Part shown: piece after piece, positions 49,869-62,320 of the stretch
Layout of the letters: each line of letters opens with the position of its first letter
Numbering within the stretch: the stretch's first letter is position 1
Program-made: the position numbers and the translations under genes
Notes under the pieces: model-generated
Database searches by the model: none
What the model was told of the DNA's origin: nothing
What the model saw: only the letters and a program-made list of their open reading frames with translations
Assembly: GCA_023053545.1 (NCBI GenBank)
Contig: JAKZAN010000002.1
Coordinates: 11,466,790-11,530,789 of the forward strand
Length of the DNA: 64,000 nt
From: Lepidurus packardi
Taxonomy: Eukaryota; Arthropoda; Branchiopoda; Notostraca; Triopsidae
Direction: 5' to 3'

Positions 49869-50471
49869 TTGGAAATTATCCAGCGCCATACTTGAGAGAT
49901 GTAGAAGTGGTACATGAGCTTCTTGTTTTGCGAGTTTAGACACGAAGTCCTCACTAATGAGGTAAGACGTAAAGCGTAGGAAAATATCCCTCAATGATCC
50001 TTCAGCTAAGGTCGTCCTTGCACGTTTTAGGTTTGCGAATGTAGGCAAAAGTGAAGTAATTGGGGGCGCGATCTTTTGTTTGTAATCGTCTCAAGTTAGC
50101 CCGAAACTTCCCGCTCCTGAAGTTCTGTCAGTACCAAATGAGTTCGTCTTATCGAAATAACTTGCAACTGCACCCAAAAAAATAAATAAAATGAACTTGG
50201 ATGCGGAAACGTCAGTGTAACGTAAAGGAAACAAAAGACTAGTCAATACATAAGCCAAACAATCTGCAGAAATAAATATTCCATTTACTATAGCGATTAA
50301 CCTTGTTAATTGTCCAGTTTGTGCTTAAACTAAACATCTGTTTGATGATACTTTCAAAGTGAATTAATAATTTACTTTTTTCAACAGCGACGTGTGAAGT
50401 TTTTACGTTATGAAAGCGTGGTTTTTCCTTTTTGCCGTCAGGGTAAGGAGGTCAAAGAAAAAAAAGATTAC

Positions 50472-50630
50472 CTGATTGTTGTTGATGTTGATCGTGTCAC
50501 TGGTGCCGTTAACTAAGGAATTTGTTTGTTTGTTGTCCTGGTCACTCACTATATGCAAAGTTTCAGAATCCACTGCACTTTTAGTAGACAAAGAAGCGTC
50601 ATGCGCTGAAACTTGTACACTTGCCGCCAT
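50472..50630 (-). CDS. Rbfox1: Probable first coding exon of Rbfox
   Basis: A Met codon (50630-50628) opens 53 codons (MAASVQVSAHDASLSTKSA..., ending in an Asn/Ile-rich stretch closing NINNNQ) and the frame runs straight into a donor (CAG|GTAATC) in phase 0. The next recognised minus-strand acceptor that needs phase 0 is the Rbfox exon at 40754, giving a 510-residue protein. The Ser/Thr/Gln/Asn-rich, low-complexity character suits the disordered N-terminus of the family. The link across a 9.7-kb intron is inference. Confidence 0.5.
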
Positions 50631-50662
50631 GTTGCTTCCAAACTCAACTCTACACCACACAC

Positions 50663-50726
50663 GGGGCGGCACGGCCAAGCGGTCCAAGGGCACGAGGGCG
50701 GCAAACCGCGGGTTTCGACCCGGAAT
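50663..50726 (+). repeat. tRNA-derived remnant
   Basis: Box A-like CGGCCAAGCGGTC and box B-like GGGTTTCGACCC occur in tRNA-like order in a GC-rich patch just upstream (on the minus strand) of the proposed Rbfox first exon. The acceptor stem does not form, so this is a decayed tRNA-Leu/Ser-like sequence or a SINE fragment. Confidence 0.35.
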
Positions 50727-50759
50727 TCGCGTTTTGCTCAAGAGGTCTCAAGATCACGG

Positions 50760-53700
50760 CTGCGTTGCATAAACGCACTACAATAAAATCCTAGAAAAAT
50801 GCGAAAGACAATTACTGCACATTCACTGATATGAACATATTCAACAGTGGAAAGAATTTACTCATCAGAACGTATTATGTCGTATCCCTTCAGACAATAT
50901 ATGGGCTATATAACTGCTTGCTACGTTGCGGAAAACGGGTTTCTAGGACTCGGAAAGAATCGAGGGCAAGGCAGTTTTCCACGGATTCTTTCTTTCCTTG
51001 GATGCTTTATTTGCCATTAAACAAGGAGGACCTTGATTGGAAGCCTTGGCAGATTTGGTAGTGTACTACATCAAGGACCGATATTGAAAAAAGATTCCGC
51101 TACAGTTCCAACGTCCCTTGCTCTAACAAATGCATTCTGGAAAGCCAAACCATTTCTCCCAATTCACGTTTCTCCTGTACAGTAGCTTTCTTTCTACGTC
51201 TAAGGGAATTCTTTTTTCCATCCAATTTCGACAAGATTAGAATCCCCCTCTCCCCAAAAAAGAAAGAATAAAGAAAAAGAGGAAAGAAAAAAGACATTTT
51301 CCATTGACCGGTTTTCCTATCCATCATCGAAGTTTCCTTACATTTTTAAGAAGTTTTTCAATAATCCAGTTTTCAAATTACGCGTTTTATAGGATGCTTC
51401 GCAGATATTCTTTCTTACGGTAAGGTATATTCAGATACAGCCTTACAACACGCGCTTGATACTGGACAGGCATTGAGAAACGTATTTTGGCACCATGGAG
51501 GCAAAGGTGTGTAACTTGGGCCCATGTTCAAATTCGTTTCAGGAGGTTATGCATAAAAGATTAGGGACATACATACTTGAAAAAAGCCATGAAAAAAACT
51601 ACAATCTTCAGTAACAATGACGAGGAATTCCTTTTTGGACTTGGCAGAGATCCATGTTGGTCTTTTAAAAACCATCTCTACACCTGACGCGACCCTTTAA
51701 GGTAAAACCGCTTTGCATTTTTTTTTTCTTTTCCCCCCAAGCATACGCAAAGAAGACGGCTCTAATTATGACTATCGAGACAGCCTGAGGATTACTTGAC
51801 GTTGAACAAGCAATACGCTAGGAATGGAAACAATTCAAGGAAAAAGTTTATGAAACAATTCCCTTACATCTTTTAGTCATTCATGTAAGCTTACGCCAAT
51901 AAAGGCCTGATGCTATACCACATCCCTTTCCGTTTGCCTTTTTAGAGACCACAAAAGAACGTCATGTTATAAACATAATGTGCAATATGGAAAACTTAGT
52001 TAAAAATAGAAGTAACGATGTGAAAAGGAAAGGCTGGGAACTAAAAAACCGTAAAGAGAATTCTTTAGAAGCTTTTACAGAAATGGTTTCTTATTATGTA
52101 AATGAGGTTGCGATAGAGGATGCTAGGAACCCAAACTTTCACAGCTTGTGTAGGCTCGGGTTAGAAAAGCCTATGATATACCAAATTAGAAATGAATGTT
52201 GTCTTGCCGGATGCTTATCGATCATCTGTCGGTGGAGGCTTTTTTTCGATAAAAAGTTAAGCATTAATATTCCATATTATTCTTTTAGCAGCTTCGAAGA
52301 AGCTGCGCATTATTAACGAAGTGCTCTGCAGTAAAAGGAGAGATGCACACAATAGCTAGACATAGCTGTTACCAAAAAGTGGTAATACGAGACCAAAGGA
52401 GTCCCCTTCGCTAAATGTCAGCATTGATTTTCTTTAGCAAGTCAGCGAAATTGAACCTCTGTCTTCTTTGATTACCTTATTCACTTCGGACTAGGCACCT
52501 TTACGCTAAGAGACTATGCCCTTTTCTTTAAAAAATTCCGAATAGAATCGTCTTACTCCGTTGCAAACTAAAATGTGCTCAAATTCTTGTTCCGGAACCA
52601 CAAAATAGGACACACGATAGCGTCGAAAACTCCTTGACGCTGTTTATTATAACGGACCTATAAGCGTTTTCACCTTTGTGCGATTCGAACACGGGTGGAC
52701 GAATTACTAAAGTAATCCAACAGAGCACTGGCAAGCAACTGGCACAGAAAGTCACGAAAGCCCAGGTTTTTGCTAACGGGGATTCCAAGCTACACGCACG
52801 CGGGGCAAGCGTTGTTCCGAAACCTCTCCTTCCAGTTCCCAACGACACAGAGGAAGTCGAGGACCATGGTTTTCATGCAGCCCAGCACAACAGCAATCCA
52901 GCAAGAGGCATACTCCGCGCGGCAGCTGTTGTTTGATAACAATAAAGAAAGGCAAAGGGCCGTCAGGATCTATCCCGAACCCAAACTCGTATAGCTTTTG
53001 TTTTGTCGGTAAGCCGATTCTGTACTGTATATAGCTTTAATACCGAACCCCAACATATGAGAGATCAAGTAACCCAAGCTCGCTGGCTCAGCTAATAAAC
53101 AATATTACAGATCAAGAGTTCCCGAAAATACGTAATTTTAACCTGTTGCTATCCCAGTTATTACAAAAAGGAGAAAAAAACTCTACTCATATATCTTCCT
53201 GCCCAAAGTTGGAAGGAACAACTTCTTGGGAAGTTCGCTCTAACCATCAAAAGCGCTACAAGCAGCTAGTGGAATGAATTTCAAACGAGCAAAAGAAAAA
53301 AAAAAAGAAAAAGAGGCAGGGGCACAGAAAAAAGGAACTCCATTTCCATCCTAACGCGTCCGGATGTTCTGCTATTTGCTTATGCAGCACACACGGAAGT
53401 TGGAAATGTGTGGCGGTAACCAAATAATTCGATGCCAACCTCTTCGCTTATTAGAATTTAAGGAAAAAATGGAGTAGGCTTATTCGCTGCGCGTTTAGCT
53501 TTTGATGTGATGAAGGGCGACAGGTTATCTGGCGTTGCAGCACTTGCTCGGGATTTGTTGGAACAGGAATTATTGATTCTGTCTTGGCCAAGATTTTCGG
53601 GAATGTTCAACGAAAGTAGTTCTGGTAAGCTGAGAATCACGAAGTCAGTCACATATCAAACCTTCAGCAGAGAAAAGGAGAAAGACGGGCAATATGCGTC

Positions 53701-54285
53701 ATAGAAGAGCAGGCATCCGTCCATTTTCGTTGGTCTGTCTCTTTCACTGACGCTGACAGTCGCCCCCCTCTTCTGTCCATATAACAAGTAACAACGATCG
53801 ATAAGAAGGTATTGACTCGGTTAAACGAATAAGCTGTGGGTATGAGAGAGTCGAGGACAACATTATAGCCACCGCGTAGCTCTCTAATTACAAAGCACAG
53901 CGCTGAAACGTTCTTGTTCGCCCTCACAACCCTATGCTACGCTATAGATATATTGTTCTCCCAATCTCTTGGTCTCTCCCCAAAGCCTCCAAAGACACGC
54001 TACAATGCGCAGATTTCAATTAGTCTAGACTTCAGGGTGAGGCGCAAAGCTTTGATCAATGAAGAAAAGCAAAGTAAAACAAAACCAGCCTACACATTCC
54101 ACAACAGTTATAATTCAAAGATAACCAGCACGGCTTAGTCTTGGACTTCATAATCTTACATATCGCTTACATCAGAGCCACGACAAGAGATTTTCGTAAA
54201 TGAACCTCGTAATCCTGTCAAATTAACCCTCTCACATGCTGTGGACTAAGTATAGTAGGGCGTGGTGGGAGTTCCGTAGTTCCGG
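50760..54285. other. Intergenic region
   Basis: No gene supported. Two plus-strand frames, at 51978-52316 (112 codons) and 52676-52936 (86 codons), are open but match nothing I recognise; the second overlaps competing open frames on the other strand. The right edge contains the 3' end of the 20-exon minus-strand gene. Confidence 0.45.
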
Positions 54286-57200
54286 TCAGCACAGCGGAGC
54301 CACGCTTTGTTTCACTCGCGTTACCATAGCACATCCTTCATATCCCTGGACAGGGAACAGCGTGAAAACCCATGTATGAGATGGGTGTCGTAATAAACGA
54401 CACAGTTCAACAGCTTCTTCGGGGTACAATTCAATCCCACGTTGCACGTGGTCGCACCAGTTTCCATAACAGCTCCATAGTAACTCGGCCAAGTCGGGGT
54501 GTACCTTACAATACACATTAAATCCTTTAGCATAATAGAGATAGTTTTTATTACCCTGAAAACCAGGTCCTGAAGCTTGAATAAGAGCCGCTTTAGGAAG
54601 CAGACATGCTCTGCAGGCTTAGAAACCCCTTCCCAGCCAAGGATATCTAGTCGACCATCGACTTGCAAAAATACACCAATGAAGTCCAAAGCAGCCTGAT
54701 GCCAAGGGGTAGCGTGTACTGGACTCAAATGAGAAATCATCAGCGCCTCCGGGACGGAGATTCGTGTCAGTATCTGGAGCAAACATTGACTGGAATTAAT
54801 TAACTAATTTATTCTGAATACACTACGTATAACACTAATATAACGACGACGATGAGGATAAAAAAACAACAAATACAATCAAGAAAAAGTTTACGGTAAA
54901 TTCGGGATGATGGAGTCGCCAATGAACCACCAATGTGATTAGTTTGACGACCCAAGGGATGCACGTCAAATCGTCTCGTAAAAGCAATCGGTTAATGAAC
55001 GCCACGAAACCCTCATCATTGGCTATTAACTGGATCGCTGAAACCACACACATTATCCCGTAATATAGAATTTACAAAATAAATAAATAAATATGGCATG
55101 ACTTACTCTGCAAATTTACTGCTCCGCTAGGTGGAGTAATCTGGTGTAATAAGTAGCCCAAAGCCGCTTTGTAGAATGGATCCGAGTCTTTTAGTGTTAG
55201 GCTGCAATCTCCACCTTGAGCTTCGTTTAACAACCAAGCTGACATTTTGGGCAAAAAAGTGAGGAAAGTGGTAAACAACTTAATATGATGCTCTTCCATT
55301 TCGTGTGTCGTAGTGCTTTCAAAAGCAACAGCGCTAAAGGACACTTTTGTCTCAGTCAAGGTACTTAATAGGTTTAGCGAGGATGTAATCCGCTCTAAGT
55401 ATCCTACAAATTCCTTCTAGCTCATTCCATAATTTGTAGAGGAAATCTTGTTACTTTTATCCGGCAAAGTCGTTATTTGGCGAAGGACATTAAGAAGCAT
55501 GGTTCCAAGCACTTTTTCCATTTGCGCAGTTACGTCCTTGTGCAACCTTTCATTGTGTTGGGCGAGCGAGTTGACGAATTGCTGCACATATGGGACACAG
55601 CGATGTCCTTCGTCACGCGTGTCATGTAAGACCAGCACCTTAAAGGCACAAAGACAAGTTAACAATCCCATCGCCAGAAAACGAGCTGGTGATGTACCAT
55701 AAATGAAGGCAAAACCCGTTCAGGAGCTTCCGCCAGCAAATGGGAAAAAACGGCTTCGTCCTTGTCTTCCCTCGCCACAGAAAACCATAAAGCTAGCTAG
55801 TAGAAACGCAACCCACAATTACATTAGACTAGCTTCTTATGTTGGTTTTTATGTCAATTTCAAGTTTTGGCCGGAGTTTACCACTTGAGGTCCTAGCAAG
55901 TCTGCAGATTCTGACGTGGCGAACGCGAAATTAAGCAAGCAAATATCATGGGTGTAATAAGCGGCCAGAATGTTATGGTCGTGGGCCATCTGGGCTCGGA
56001 GTGCTTGCAACAGCAACGCCGTAGCATCGTTAACCGCGGGACAATGTCGCTAGTAAAAGTTTCATCAGTCCTGAGTCTTTAGATCCCATAAACCAAATGA
56101 AAATCGAGTAAAACTTACAGCAGTGAGGAACCAGAGAACCTTGTAGACGTACGCGGGTGTTTTGTCCGTCAGCGTGGGAAAAATTTTGCATAAGCTCTGC
56201 AGGAATCCCATATCCACCTCTGCGATACTACAGGGATACGATGACGAAAAGTTGTCCAAGAAAGATGTCAAATATACATACGCTGTTGAACAGGGTAATT
56301 CCATGAAATAACGCAAGATAAGCACACAGCTTTTGGCGAGGAAAGAAGCTGACGAGTCGTAAAGGAAAGCATTCCACTGGCTCACGTCGAGAGGGACATG
56401 GGCCATAGCTTCTACTAAGTATTGACTGTCATGCTGCACACTTTCCGTGTGCAGAAACGTTGTAATGAACAGGACTATAAAAGAGTTCAACGCTGTCCTA
56501 ATATCTTGCGATGCCCTGAACAAACATCGTTAAGTACGCAATAAGTAGGCGACAGTTTTATGGCTTGCCGTACGTCAATTGGCCAGCCAAGAGTTTCCGA
56601 AGCGTCAAACAGGTGTTAACGAGAGACGCGTTTTGGACTAACGATACTAAAAAACTGTTTCGTAGTTTGAAATCAACATCATAAGCTGTAATCCGATTGA
56701 AACAATCCACCATAGAGCACCACCAAACTGGGCATGTCATCATTTCGGCGTTATCCTAATAAGAATACAGAATTTGTAGCTAAATAGGAAGTAGATACAA
56801 GGATGACTCCACAAAAGGACTCCGTGTACCCGACACAAGGACGTCGGACTCTGACACAAGGACGCCAGGTTCATAATCTTTTAAGGGATCAATAGAATTT
56901 CGAGTTCGAAAAGTGTCTGCTCATTGGTTAAGCGCCAAAGAGATTAGAAAGTGCTTAAGCCGTACTAAAAAGTACGTCACAATGTTAGGTTATGCTTTCT
57001 TTCGAAAAGCACTTTCTAACTCCTTTGCGCATAACCACTTTTTGAACTCAAAATTCTATTGATTCCTTAAAAGGTTATGGACCTGGCTTCCTTGTGTTGG
57101 GGCCTGGCGCCCTTGTGTCGGGTCCACGGAGTCCTTTTGTCGAGTCGTCCTTGTGTCGCGTTGACCTTATTTCTTAAGTGTTTACCACAAGAAAGGGCCA

Positions 57201-60096
57201 TAAAGTTTGCGTTAGGAAACCCGACAATTTGTCCAATATTTGATTTTCTTCTTCTTTTCCAAATGTTTCACGGAAATGAGATGGCGTGATTCGAATCTGG
57301 CTGTCGGAAGATTGCGAAGAAGACCAACTGCTACTATAGGAGGATAGCCAGCAAATTGCTTCTTCCTTGCAGCTATGCATCAACCTTCGAGAAGTCAGTT
57401 TAAAACAAACATAAGGAAAGAAATGAAGTGAGAGGTAACTTTAAGCAAGCTGAAATGACCCGAAAAACGGAAGTCATATATTGCAAGTTTTCCTTGTGAT
57501 GCTCTTCGAGTACTTGGCTGTGTCCATAATTATAACTGCAAGAAATTTGATTTAGCCAATAAAAAAATTTCGCGAATTCTACCTGTTCCGCATTCTACTG
57601 CAATTCGCAACAAGAATGTCAAAAAATTCCAGGATACTAGCCGTGGGTATTGGCTTACAGATGTATTCCTTACAGAGTAATGTCTGAAGAAGAGCATTAC
57701 CAGCTACTCGTAATTCGGAGCAGACACTATCAACCAGTTCTCTTGCCACACTTAGTCCCAAAAGGAATACTCCCCGACCCATCCCGTATTCCACATTCCT
57801 ACCCAAAAGTAAATAAAAATAACGCTAAAAAATAAATAAATTCCATTACACAGGTTTATATTTATCGCCGATTTACTTGACCAGAACGACATCGAGAAGC
57901 TGCGTCGCCTGCAAAATGAGCGCCACAGCAGCTCGCCTATCTAATAAAGACTTCAGAGTGCGCAATAAGGGTTCGGCGCCAAACCGAGAGTAAGGGCGGT
58001 GAAAGAATGCATCTTGGGAGCTTAATTGGCACAAACATTCTATGGCTAACCTACAATTGAACCAAGAAAGGTCGAAGACTGGTTCATACAAGTCTGAGCG
58101 AAATATTTGTCAATATACTCGACCAAAAGAAGATTGCTGGAGCAAATGAGCTCGAACAAGTGTTCCGTAATGTCTCCGTTCAAGATGACTCGGAAACGGT
58201 CTGGTTCGGGGTCTTTCATCAGAGCCAGCAGCATTTTCAATGCTTCAACCTAACAAGAAGCGAAGCAACTACAGTTGTACGTATTTGAGACCAGTGGAAT
58301 GTAAAAGGAACTTTTACTTGCAACTCGGAATTGCGACACATTAGAATGCTCCTAAGGCCTTGCATCAAGTTTACATTTTCATCTGTATGTAGAAAGATGT
58401 CCAGGGCTTCTTTTCGTGAGCAAAGAAGGGTAATAAGTTCTATAATTTAAAGAAACATTAAAAGCATGAATAAAACACAAAGGATAATAAGCAGCTATAA
58501 CTTACCTAGAGCACTTGTTCGTGAAATTTCAAATTCCGTGGCGCGCAGAAGTTGGTCGAGTTCCGTTGCCATGCTGCGCACCATTTCTGGAGCACACAAA
58601 CCCAGAACGGGGTCTTCTTCTTGGAATAATACAGTGAAGCAAGCCATTGCAGCATTGCACACGCTTGCATCCGTACTAGATATGAAACTTAACGTTAAAT
58701 GCACCAATTGCTCTAAACCAAGTAAAAACAAAAAGGTGATATAGAAATACTGATTATTAGATATAAATTTACCTGCTTGAAAAACAAAGGATTTGAAATT
58801 GGTGTATTTTTCCAAAACTCCCCTCATCAAAGCAAGCAACTCAATGGGTCTCTTAGGGTTCGATTCCAAAATCTGCGTTAGCCAAAGAAAACGAAAAAAG
58901 AAATGCGTGTCGGTATATGTTAGTCACTCACGGCTTTTTCCGTGTCATCATAATTCGCGAGACAGGAAATTTGGTTAGCCATGAATGTGTCAAGTGATGA
59001 GCTCCTGTACGATTCAAAGGTAGTAGGAGGGTCTGAAGGAAGCGCGCTGCATGCATGGAGAAACGGGAGTATAGCTGTGCCTAAATTTACCATCGTCTAA
59101 CCCAGCCCAGGAAAAAGGATAGGAAAAGCTGTATATACACCGGTGTGTATGTTATGTATAGGTATGTATACGTGTCGAGGCAAATAGGATAGGACGCTTT
59201 GGTTACTAGCACGTTTTGCAAGGCAGTTCCAGCAAATTAGAGTATAGAACTTAAAAATTCATCTTATACAAAACACTCAACCGGGTTGAAGTAAAAAGGA
59301 TAAAAGTAAGACAAGTTTGCAGTACAAAAAGCGTCGCAAGGAGAGATTCTTGGCTATGTGGGACCGAAACGAGGGACGCCAGAGCTAAGAGACCGAGAAA
59401 CAAGAGAATAGGGTCGACCTTAAAATAGTGCAGGTATTTTAGTAATGGAAAGGGAAGAACAGCCAAGTAAGTAACAGGAAAAGAGTAGCTTTCACTTTTC
59501 CGTACAACGAAGATTGTGTACCGGCTTTGACGCTAACGACGACGTAAAGTGAAAATAACTAGATAATGTTAATGAAGCTAGCTTTGGCATACATTTCTAC
59601 CATAGTATATACCTTGCTTATTATGATTCTCAACGTTGCTTGTACAAGTTCCAACTCAATTGCGTCGACTACAGCGGCTGACAAGACGGAAAGAATAGCT
59701 TCGTTGGCTAAAGGTGCCAATTCTGGTCCAAACTTGGCTACGCAATCTAATAACGAACAATGTAAGCTATTTAGTGCACTGCTATACTTAACAATACCAG
59801 AATTCCTTACCAATCATGAGGATTACAATTCCTAATGGCAATTCCGGTTCTTCATGGAGTTTGGCGATAACGGGGGTGTACGGATACATGGGGAAACCAT
59901 TGTTGTGCAAGGCATACTCCCGTTCTTGGTCTACCTTTTTCAGAAAGCAGCTAAGCAAGGCTCGCTTCTTGAAAAGTATGGGTTCTACATCAGCCAAAAC
60001 TTCAACCAAACACACGATGCAAAGTTCTTTCACTTGCCAATCGGAAGGATGTTTGCTATGCCCTTTACCCAGTGCACCTGTCATATCCATGTCCAT
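54286..60096 (-). CDS. Large helical-repeat-like protein, 20 exons, function unknown
   Basis: Exons in order: 60096-59811, 59746-59613, 59096-58932, 58872-58773, 58712-58506, 58439-58318, 58249-58090, 58045-57877, 57798-57583, 57535-57440, 57384-57186, 56755-56574, 56515-56119, 56049-55882, 55796-55698, 55638-55455, 55403-55107, 55037-54895, 54773-54555, 54504-54286. They total 3762 nt, 1253 residues plus stop, with every phase matching. The protein is Leu/Ala/Val-rich with long amphipathic stretches (for example VEALKMLLALMKDPEPDRF), as in ARM/HEAT-type scaffolds, and has no signal peptide or obvious catalytic motif. Length and architecture would suit a meiotic MEI1-like or centriolar Rotatin-like scaffold, but I cannot confirm either. 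The Met at 60096 follows an acceptor-like AAG, so a further 5' exon is possible. One intron is only 44 nt. Confidence 0.8.
56797..57154. mobile_element. 358-bp foldback element inside an intron
   Basis: It fills most of the 430-bp intron between the exons ending at 57186 and starting at 56755. The left part (ACAAGGATGACTCCACAAAA onward) and the complement of the right part (ACAAGGACGACTCGACAAAA onward) match over about 120 bp, and a second inner pair (GGTTAAGCGCAAAG-like, TTAGAAAGTGCTT) extends the stem to about 165 bp. Each arm carries repeated GACACAAGG words. No coding sequence. A long-stem MITE or foldback transposon; the superfamily is not determined. Confidence 0.8.
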
Positions 60097-62206
60097 CTTC
60101 ACATAACAAAATCAGACACTTTATAGATACATACAAATTATACAAATTATAACTCCCTGCTATTTTTGTTTAACCGAACTTATCTTGTTGCACGTAATCC
60201 AATGAGTAAAAATTTAAGTGTTGCTGTTATACATCAGTTGTAAGTGTCCAAAAACGTTCGCAAGCCGCCATTGTACCCCCTTGCCTGGAATCGAACGTTT
60301 TTACCGCTCTTACAAACACCCTAGTCGTAATTTCAACATAACTTGCTTATGTGGCACTACGATGATATCAAAATCATAATTATTATTAGTGCATACTATA
60401 ATTGATGAGGATTATGATTACAATGGACTTAATTGAAAATTATAATTGAAAATACAAACATGTACGAATCTTATCATGTATTCTAACAAAAATAAAGAAC
60501 AAGGTTATGTGGCACGGTGAAACTAACAAAAGCTAAATAAACACATGTATTACTGAAAAAATACAAATATTTATCCCTGAGGCAACTCATTTCCGAAGTA
60601 AACAACGAAATAAGGGAAAGTTCTAACTATTTCAAAACTGAGGTGTTAGTAATGACTACATTAATGACGGGGATATTTCTTGCCATTTGCAGCAGTTATG
60701 GTCCCCAAGCCACAGCGTTTACTTTTACACTGGCTCAGAAAACAACAAGGTTAGACAATTACGTAAAGAAGGAAACAACACAGAACTAAACATCTTCTTG
60801 GCCAGGCAAAGGGAACTTTCTAGGGTCCCGTTAGCTTTTTCTGCTTGAGACCAAGCTCTCCTTGCAGCCCAGCATATACTTGAACCCAGTGCAGAGCCCC
60901 TCCGCCGAGGCAGCTCGCGTAAGATAACACACTAGGGACCCCAGCATGAAAATAGCTCAGCTTCATCCACTACATCGAGGCAAACTTAGCAAACTAGCAT
61001 TCAGATGCCGTCCTCGGGTAGAAAATGTTAGACAGACTTTTCAACCACCGTCCCGATACTCGCAACAAAGCTGGCTTTATTGAATAGTTAGCTTGTTAGT
61101 TACTACGAATGTTCATCTCAGGATGGGTGATCTCCCCATTCCCGAAATATGCCGCCGATTTCACAGCATCCAGAGAGATCTAACAAGCATAGGTCGAAGG
61201 CGGGCGCTGAATGTCCGATAAACATTTGCGTCACAGCTTCACGCGAGAAGGAAGGAACGATTTGGATGAAAATCTAGCACAGGTTTCCTCTGACTCACGA
61301 CCATGCTATTTTCGATGCTGCTGCAGCAAAACTTTTCTCGTTGTCGCAGCTGGACACGCTTCAGTCTTTGTCAGTTTTCAATACTTCTTAACGCCTTCCT
61401 GTACCATAACTCCCAATAGATAGTTCCTAATAACCCGGTACGTAAAATGCTGCGTCTGAGCCACAATTTGGGGGCTTTTCTTACTCTAAACCCCAGCTAC
61501 ACATCTGGCAAACTTCGACAAGGTTGATTTCGTCGGTTTTCGGTCGTGCTCTTCACATTCCAAGAAATCAAATGTGGGCTGCTCCAAGTCCTTGTCTGAT
61601 CTGCTCCATTTTTATTTCTTCCTTTTGTGCCAATCCAAGCAGCATTCTTTTGCCCCGACCAGGGTTGACGTCAGGTGACGGCGTAAAGAGACGCAGTCGG
61701 ACTGTTAACGAGCAGCTTCATCCAAAAATAATAGAAAATCGAGGTCTCATGCACAATTCGACGCAAAACTGTTCAATTAGGCGTTTTAACGAAATCATAC
61801 AATGTATCACACATCAATACTCGAATCCTTCCAACTGGGATCTCCGCTACATGCATATGCTAATATAACAATATGTACCGCCATATGAACATGTCAACTT
61901 ACGGTCTGCCTTTAGTTCAGCAGAACTTTTTTTGCTGGAAGATCCAGGAAGGAGAGAGAGACATACGGGGAGATATGGACGTCGATCGCCTTTTCCCGGC
62001 TCGGACTCGGTACCAGCTCCTCCCTCCCGGGGAATTCCACTGCCAGCACCAGAGGTGTACCTAAAAAGGTAGGCCGAAGAAAAGCTATGTTAAAACCGTG
62101 TTTGCGCCGATCCCATAGCAAAGCACACAGCAAAGATCCAAAATAGCCTCATGCCATCTCTATCTCTTCCAGCATCCCTAAGTAGAACTAAAGCTTAGCC
62201 AGGCAG
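60097..62206. other. Divergent intergenic region upstream of Mhc
   Basis: Separates the minus-strand 20-exon gene from Mhc. AT-rich at the left, then mixed sequence. No exon or RNA gene could be supported; any 5' exon of the left gene and distal Mhc control elements would lie here. Confidence 0.5.
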
Positions 62207-62320
62207 CCAATCAGGGGACTGTCCGGAACGGTAGCCAAAGCCAGAGTAGGCGTGGCCAATCTTCCGGGGTTATAAAGGGACATGTCCCTTAGAGGCAGCG
62301 ACCTAGAACAGCTTTCGAAC
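62207..62320 (+). promoter_or_regulatory. Mhc core promoter and non-coding exon 1
   Basis: TATAAA at 62271-62276 is preceded by CCAAT words at 62207-62211 and 62256-62260. A perfect 16-bp palindrome, AAGGGACATGTCCCTT (62275-62290), sits between the TATA box and the expected start of transcription near 62300. The leader exon ends in a strong donor (TTCGAAC|GTAAGTG) at 62320, and the next exon begins at 62735 after TTTTGCAG. Non-coding first exons are usual in arthropod Mhc genes. Confidence 0.7.

Larger units (their letters stand above)
40755..50471 (-). other. Large Rbfox intron 1 (if the 50.6-kb exon is correct)
   Basis: No second gene could be supported inside. It holds a short AAAAGTC array (40866-40917), a candidate alternative start exon (44776-44829), an AT-rich foldback (45530-45680), a 166-bp tandem repeat (46115-46599), a perfect 30-bp hairpin (46710-46739) and one unrecognised plus-strand frame (49515-49868). 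Confidence 0.5.

Noticed and set aside
52676-52936. 86-codon plus-strand frame
   Set aside because: Plausible composition, but open frames overlap it in other phases on both strands and no splice partner is found.
59251-59466. Hydrophobic minus-strand frame between exons of the 20-exon gene
   Set aside because: It lies in an intron: exon 59746-59613 (ending in phase 0) joins in frame to 59096-58932 after a strong pyrimidine tract, with no room for it.
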